The translations under genes and the position numbers were made by a program. 7,924 nucleotides of DNA from Moraxellaceae bacterium (lineage in GTDB: Bacteria > Pseudomonadota > Gammaproteobacteria > Pseudomonadales > Moraxellaceae). Below the pieces are notes generated by a model. It made no database searches, was not told where the DNA came from, and was given only the letters and a program-made list of their open reading frames with translations. Positions 1 through 6,500 of the stretch are shown here, in pieces (position 1 is the stretch's first letter; each line of letters begins with the position of its first letter). The stretch covers positions 1 through 7,924 of the forward strand of contig JASLCO010000408.1 in assembly GCA_030146505.1 (NCBI GenBank). Reading direction: 5' to 3'.

Positions 1-552
1 GTGGCCGGCTTGGTTGCCTTCAACAACGGGGGCATCACGCTGAGTTATGCCACGGGCGACGTGCAGGCCACGTCATCGGCGGCCTCCATTTTTGCCGCAG
101 GCGGGCTGGTCGGGCGAAACAGCAGCAACGGCACCATCAGCCAGAGTTATGCCACCGGCGATGTCACGGCCATCCACACGGGCGCGGGCAGCTATTCCGT
201 GTATGCCGGCGGGCTGGCAGGCATGAACACGGGCAACATCAATAACACCTATGCCACGGGCGATGTGTACGGTGAAGGCCAATCGGGCAGTGTGGTGTCG
301 GTCGGCGGACTGGTGGGCCTGAATGCCAGCTTTGGCGGCCCCATCAGCTATAGCTACGCCACCGGCCAGGTCAGCGGTACGGCGGGCTTGAATCTTTATC
401 GCGGCGGCGTGGTGGGCTGGCAGGGCTTGAGCAATGCAGGAGCCATCACGTCCACCTTCTTTGCCAGCACCGATGCCGACGGCAACCTCATCAACAACGG
501 CCTGGGCGTGATTGGCTACGACCCTTCCGGCCACGGCAGCGCCAACAGCAGC
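1..552 (+). repeat. GLUG repeat array A (5 coils, N-terminal part missing)
   Basis: Five GLUG coils begin at about 1 (VAGLVAFNNGGI), 100 (GGLVGRN), 208 (GGLAGMN), 304 (GGLVGLN) and 403 (GGVVGW). Most carry the second-half signature SYATGDV or a close variant (NTYATGDV, YSYATGQV). Spacing is about 96-108 bp, wider than the 78-81 bp typical of array C, because the loops after the ATG.V motif are longer. The array ends in a cap at about 457-495 with FFASTDADGN and INNG, followed by a short Gly/Ser stretch. GLUG repeats are expected to stack as a beta-solenoid; that fold is inferred from the family. The array is cut by the window edge, so the true coil number is unknown. Confidence 0.88.
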
Positions 553-3500
553 GGCAAAACGCACGAGCAATTGCAGCAGCTTTCCACCTTCACGGCGGCG
601 GGCTGGGATATTTCTGACCAAGGCGGCGACGGCAAGGTGTGGCGCATTTATGAGGGCGACTCCACGCCGCTCTTACGCGGCTTCCTCACGCAACTTGTGG
701 TCAGCGCCACGCCGGACTTTGATGGCTCCGGCACGGCGCAGGCCGACATCGGCAGCGCCACGCTCACGGGCGTGTCCACGGGCGACGCGCATGTGCTGGG
801 CACGGCGACGGTCACGGGCGGCGACACGCTCACGCTCACCAGCACGGCAGCCGGCGAATACACGGCCACGAGCAACACCACGGTCAGCGGCCTGTATTCC
901 GACCAGCAGGGTTACGACCTTGTGCTGCAAGGCGGCAGCCGCACCATCAGTACACCGGGCAGCGCCGCCGGCGAAATCCGCCTGGACAACGGCGCGAACT
1001 GGGACAGCGGCGCGCTGGTCATCGACACCACAGGCACGGTCACGGCCAACGCCGCCATCAACGGCGGCACGGGCAGCGTTTTCCGTTTGGTGAATGGCGC
1101 GTGGTTGCAGAACAACGCCACGTTGCCGGGTTTTGCGGTGAATGATTTCCGTCTTGAAGGCGGCTCTTTCCTGCGCGTGTTGGGTGGTGATGGCAGCGCG
1201 GCGTCACCGTGGTTGCTGGCGGACGTTTACGGCCTGCAAGGCATGGTCGGCTTTCTGGGCGGCAATTTCGCATTGGCGAATGACGTGGACGCCAGCGGCA
1301 CAGTGAACTGGAACAACGGCGCAGGCTTCGTGCCCATCGGCAGCGACGGCAGCCATGCCTTTGCCGGCAGCCTTGACGGCGAAGGGCATGTTATCGGCAA
1401 TCTCTTTATCAATAGCAGCAGCGCGTCCTATGTCGGCCTGTTCGGCGTGACCGACGCCAGCGCGGTATTGAGCAACATCGGTCTGGAAGGCGGCAGCATC
1501 ACCGTCAACGGCGCGAATGGGGCGGATGGTGATGATGGCCATGATGGTGTGAACGGCACGCTGGGAACGGATGGCGGCAATGGCACGGCCGGGCGGATCG
1601 GCGCCAGCGTGGTGGCTGGCGCGCTGGTCGGCGAAAACCACGGCGCCATCAGCGGCAGCTATGCCCATGTTGCGGTAACGGCCAATGCCGGCAATGGCGG
1701 TAATGGCGGCGCGGGTGGTCATGGTGGCAACAGCGAGGTTGTGCCAACGGCCGGAAAAAAGGGTGGCAATGGCGGCGTCGGTGGCGTTGGCGGCAAGGGT
1801 GGCGATGTCACCATTGGTGGCCTGGTGGGCGCCAACATCGGCAGCATTGCCGACAGCTACGCCAGCGGTGCTGTCAACGGCCGGGCGGGCAACGCTGGCG
1901 CTGGCGGGGACGGCGGCAGCGGCGGCAACGGCGGGCCGGCCTTCAGCGGCCATGGCGGCAACGGCGGTAATGGTGGCGACGGTAGTCCTGGCGGCATGGG
2001 CGGCAAGGTTCGGGCAGGCGGGCTGGCGGGCAGCAATGACGGCAGTGTGACCAATAGCTATGCCATGGGGACGGTATCGGCCTTCGCGGGCCTTGGCGGT
2101 AACGGTGGCCGTGGCGGTGGTGAGGGAAGCGGCGGTATGGGTGCCTTTGGCAACGGCACTGATGGCAACCCCGGTCAGGACGGTGTTGAGGGCCTCGATG
2201 GTGGTTCCGGCATTGGCGGCCTGCTGGGCGCGTCCAGCGGCAGCGTCACCGCCAGCTTCTGGAGCCTGGACACCTCCGGCCAGGCCAGCAGTGCCGGCGG
2301 CACCGGCATCACCACCGCGCAGATGCAGCAGCTCTCCACCTTCACCAATGCCGGTTGGGACATTTCCGGCGTGGGCGGCGACGGCAAGGTGTGGCGCATC
2401 TACGAAGGCCACACCGCGCCCTTGCTACGCAGCTTCCTCACGCAGCTAGAGGTTGGTGCCACGCCGGACTTCGACGGCACCGGCACGGCGCTTGCCAATA
2501 TCGGCAGCGTCACGGTGAACATTCCCAACGGCGCGCACATTTACGGCACGGGCACGGTCACCGGCGGCGACACCCTCACGCTGACCAGTACGGCGGCGGA
2601 TGAATACAGCGCCACCAGCAACGCTACCCTGAGCGGCCTCTATTCCGACCAGCAGGGCTACGACATTGTTTCCGGCCCGGCCACTCGCACCATCAGCACA
2701 CCGGGCAGCGCGGCGGGCGACATCCAGTTGCCGAACAGCCTCAACTGGAGCAGCGGCACACTGGTGATCAATACCAGCGGCAAGCTCACCACGGGCGCAA
2801 GCGGCATCAACACCACCGCCATCAGCGGCGATGTGTTCCGTCTGCAAAACGGCAACTGGACGCAGAACGCGGCCAGCTTGCCGGGCTTTGCCGTGGACGA
2901 TTTCCAGCTTGCGGGCGGCACCTTCCTGCGCGTGACCGGCGGTGACGGCAGCAGCACGCCGTACCGGATCAGCGATGTTTACGGCCTGCAAGGCATGGCC
3001 TCCGCTTCCTTGCTGGGCGCTGATTTCGCGCTGGTCAATGATGTGGATGCCAGCGGTACGGCGCACTGGAACTGCGATGCCGGCGGTGCCAACTGCGCCG
3101 GCTTCGTGCCGGTGGGCAATGCCACCACGAAATTCACCGGCAGTTTCGATGGCCAGGACCGCACGATTGACGGCCTCACCATCGACCGCAGCGCCGAGAG
3201 CTATGTGGGCCTGTTCGGCTATGCGGGGGCTGCGGCCACGCTCCGGAACGTGAGCCTGACCAATGCGAACGTAACCGGCAAAAACTATGTGGCCGCCCTT
3301 GCGGGCGCGCTGTCAGCCGGCGGCCAGGTGAGCGACAGCGAGGCCGGCGGTACGGTCAGTGGCACGTCTTACGCCGGCGGACTGGTCGGCTCGAATGCCG
3401 GCGTGGTGGATGGCGGCAGCGCCTCCGCCACCGTGACCGGCAGTGGCGACCATGTGGGCGGCCTCGTCGGCATTCACACCGGTGTTATCCGCAACAGCAC

Positions 3501-6500
3501 GGCTACCGGTACGGTCAGCGGCCAGAACCGCGTGGGCGGGCTGGTGGGCATCAGCACCGGTCTCATTGAAGACAGCAATGCCTCGGGCGAGGTAAGCGGC
3601 ACGGAGCGCATCGGCGGCCTTGTGGGCGATGCGCAAGCCGCCATTACCGGCAGCCATGCCACCGGTAAAGTGACCGGCACATCCACTTATGTCGGTGGTC
3701 TGGCGGGTTATCTGGGCAGCACGAATGGAGCCAGCATCAGCGACAGCCATGCCTCGGGAGAGGTGAGCGGCGCCGACCACGTGGGCGGTCTGGTAGGCGA
3801 AGCGCACGCGGCCATTACCGACAGCCATGCCACGGGGAATGTCATCGGCAGCAACGACTACATCGGCGGCCTCGTGGGCGCGACGGATGCCGCCATCTCC
3901 GGCAGCAACGCGACGGGCGAGGTGCGGGGTGCGGGCAATGTGGGCGGTCTGACGGGCTGGACATCGGCCGCTATCGACGCCAGTTCCGCTGCCGGCGACG
4001 TAACGGGCACGGGTGACAGCGTCGGTGGCCTGGCAGGGCAGGGCGCCGCCGTAACCGGCAGCCATGCGACCGGTGCCGTACAGGGCGCGAATCAGGTGGG
4101 TGGTCTGGTGGGTCTTGCCACTGCCGCCATCACCCGCAGCTACGCCACCGGCGCAGTCAGGGGTACGGGCACGGGGATCAGCGGCGTGGGCGGTCTGGTG
4201 GGGCAGACGAATGCCGGGGCCAACCTGTCGCTTACCTACGCCACCGGCGATGTCAGCGGCGCGGGCATCGCTGTCGGCGGGCTGACGGGGAACGCCCGCG
4301 GCGACATCGACAGCAGCTACGCCACCGGCGACGTGCAGGGCGGTTCCGGCGTGGGCGGGCTTGTCGGCACCAGCAGCGGGGCCATCAGCAACACCTACGC
4401 CAGTGGCGCGGTGTCGGGCCTGGACCCGGCCACCGCCTCCTACCTCGGCGGACTGGTGGGCCATGCGTCCTACGGCAGCATCCGTAACAGCTATGCCACC
4501 GGCGCAGTGTCGGGCGACGGCATCTGGGGCTCGGCGGGCGGGCTGGTCGGCGTGGCCGACCAGCCTTACGTGCAGGTGCAGAACAGCTTCTTCGCCACCA
4601 CCGATGCCAACGGCAACCCCATCAACCACGGCGGCGCCAACGATGGCGACTGGTATGGCAACGGCCAGGGCAGGGGCAAGACGCTGGCCGAACTGCATCA
4701 GCTCTCCACCTTCACTGACGCCGGCTGGGATATTTCCGACGTGGGCGGTGATGGCAAAGTCTGGCGCATTTATGAAGGCCAGACCGCCCCCTTGCTGCGC
4801 GGTTTCCTGACCCAGCTCACGGTGTCTGCCACGCCGGATTTCGATGGCTCCGGCGCGGCACTTGCCAATATCGGCAGCGCCACCGTGACCGGCGTGCCCA
4901 CCGGCGATGCGCATGTACTGGGCACGGCCACGGTCACGGGCGGCGACACGCTCACGCTGACCAGCACGGCGGCGGGTGAATACACCGCCACCAGCAACGC
5001 CACGGTGAGCGGCCTGTATTCCGACCAGCAGGGTTACGACATCGTGTCCGGCCCGGCCACCCGCACCATCAGCACACCGGGCAGTGCGGCGGGCGACATC
5101 CGTCTGGACAACGGCGTGAGCTGGAGCAACGGCACGCTGCGCATCGACACCAGCGGCACGGTGACGGCGGGTGCGATCGCTGGCGATGCGTTCCGGCTGG
5201 TGAACGGCAATTGGGTGCAGAACGCGGCCACGCTGGCCGGTTTCACGGTCAACGACTTCCAGCTGGCCGGCGGCAGCTTCCTGCGCGCGCTGGGCGGCGA
5301 CGGCAGCGACGACGACCACGCCTGGCTACTCACCGACGTGTACGGCCTGCAGGGCATGGCGTCCGCCACGCTGCTGGACAAGCACTTCGCGCTGGCGAAC
5401 GACATCGGTGCCAGCGGCACGGCGCACTGGAACGGCGGCGCGGGCTTCGTGCCGGTGGGCAACGCGTCCAGCCCTGTCAGCGCCTTCTCCGGCGGCTTCG
5501 ACGGCAGGCTGCACCGCATCGACGGGCTGACCATGAGCCGTGGCAGCGATTACGTCGGCCTGTTCGGCTACGCCTGGAACGCCACGCTGCGCAACGTGGG
5601 CCTGACCGATGTGTCCATCGTCGGCAACACCACCGTCGGCGCGCTGGTGGGACAGGCGCGAAATACAACGATCCGCAACAGCTTCGTGGATGGCGGTTCG
5701 GTGACGGCGCTGGGCCAGGTCGTTGGCGGTCTGGTGGGCAGTCTGGTCGGCGGCAGCCTGATCGACGGCAGCTATGCCGGCGTCCGTGTCGAGTCGCTGG
5801 GCGGCGGCGGGGCGACATACGCCGGTGCCGGCGGCCTGGTAGGCGGCAGCAACGGGACGATCAGCAACAGCTATGCGACGGGCAACGTCACCAGCAGCGC
5901 CGCCGACGCGGCTCTCCGCAAGTGGGTCGGCGGCCTGCTGGGCTTCCAGACCGGCGGCAGCATCAGCAACAGCTACGCCACCGGCGCGGTGAGCGGCAAC
6001 AACACGCTGGGCGGGCTGATCGGCTATCGCCAGAGCGGGACGGACAGCGCCAGCTTCTACGCCACCATCGACGCCAACGGCAACACCATCAACACCGGCG
6101 CGGTGTTCAATGCGCTGGGGACGGGCAAAACGCTGGACGAACTGCACCAGCTGTCCACCTTCACCGACGCCGGCTGGGACATCTCCGGCGTGGGCGGCGA
6201 CGGGACAGTCTGGCGCATCTACGAAGGCAACACCGGGCCGCTGCTGCGCGGCTTCATGACGGCGGTGACGGTGAATGCCGATCTGTCCGGCGCGGGCAAG
6301 ACCTACGACGGCCAGATCGCCAGCGGTAATGCCGGCTACAGCACCGGTACACCGGCAGACACCGGTTTGCTCCTGGGCAATCTCAGCTATGCCGGCAACA
6401 GCAGCAATGCCGGTAACTACAGCACGGCAGATGGTTCCCTGCAGCTTGGCGGCCTGTATTCCGGCCAGCAGGGTTATGACATCAGCTATGGCAGTGCGGC

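Larger units (their letters stand above)
1267..2304 (+). repeat. GLUG repeat array B, interleaved with Gly-rich inserts
   Basis: The array opens with the GLUG lead-in FALANDVDASGT, GFVPIG, FAGSLDGEGHVI and YVGLFG. Coil starts follow at 1618 (GALVGEN), 1819 (GGLVGAN), 2017 (GGLAGSN) and 2215 (GGLLGAS). Their spacing is 201, 198 and 198 bp, about 66 residues, instead of the 26-27 residues of ordinary coils in array C. The extra length is a Gly-rich insert placed after each ATG.V-type motif and before the next GGLVG. The end cap FWSLDTSGQASSAGG with GITTAQMQ is the classic GLUG-type ending and differs from the DANGN caps of arrays A, C and D, which hints at a separate origin for this array. The inserts are listed individually. 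Confidence 0.86.

Noticed and set aside
1..3. GTG at the first base as a translation start
   Set aside because: The codon lies within a GLUG coil whose first half appears to precede the window, and no upstream sequence is available to show a ribosome binding site.
1681..2208. PE_PGRS-like protein or collagen gene, implying an actinobacterial origin
   Set aside because: The GGNGG runs resemble PGRS sequence but sit as inserts in a GLUG array continuous in frame with FHA-type modules. Similar composition alone does not support a mycobacterial source.
1204..2412. Open frame on the minus strand (402 codons), Ala/Thr-rich
   Set aside because: It is the complement of the Gly-rich inserts and GLUG coils of array B (GGC codons read as GCC). 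No recognisable domain or start context.
3376..4600. Regular 75-93 bp repeats suggesting a CRISPR array
   Set aside because: The periodicity is in codons, repeats are degenerate at third positions, there is no palindromic repeat core, and the frame stays open. They are GLUG coils.
3313..5319. Long open frame on the minus strand (668 codons)
   Set aside because: It is antisense to GLUG array C and separator 3. Its Ala/Gly/Arg-rich product simply mirrors the 26-27-codon sense repeats, and stop codons are rare on the antisense strand of such GC-rich repeats. It matches no family I recognise, while the sense frame does.
4675..5385. Separator copies as insertion sequences or other mobile elements
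   Set aside because: They have no terminal inverted repeats, target duplications or transposase, and they encode in-frame protein modules at every copy.
5211..6329. Forward open frame 3, Arg/Gln-rich, 372 codons
   Set aside because: Out-of-frame reading of separator 3 and array D. Extreme Arg/Gln composition is typical of shifted frames in GC-rich DNA.
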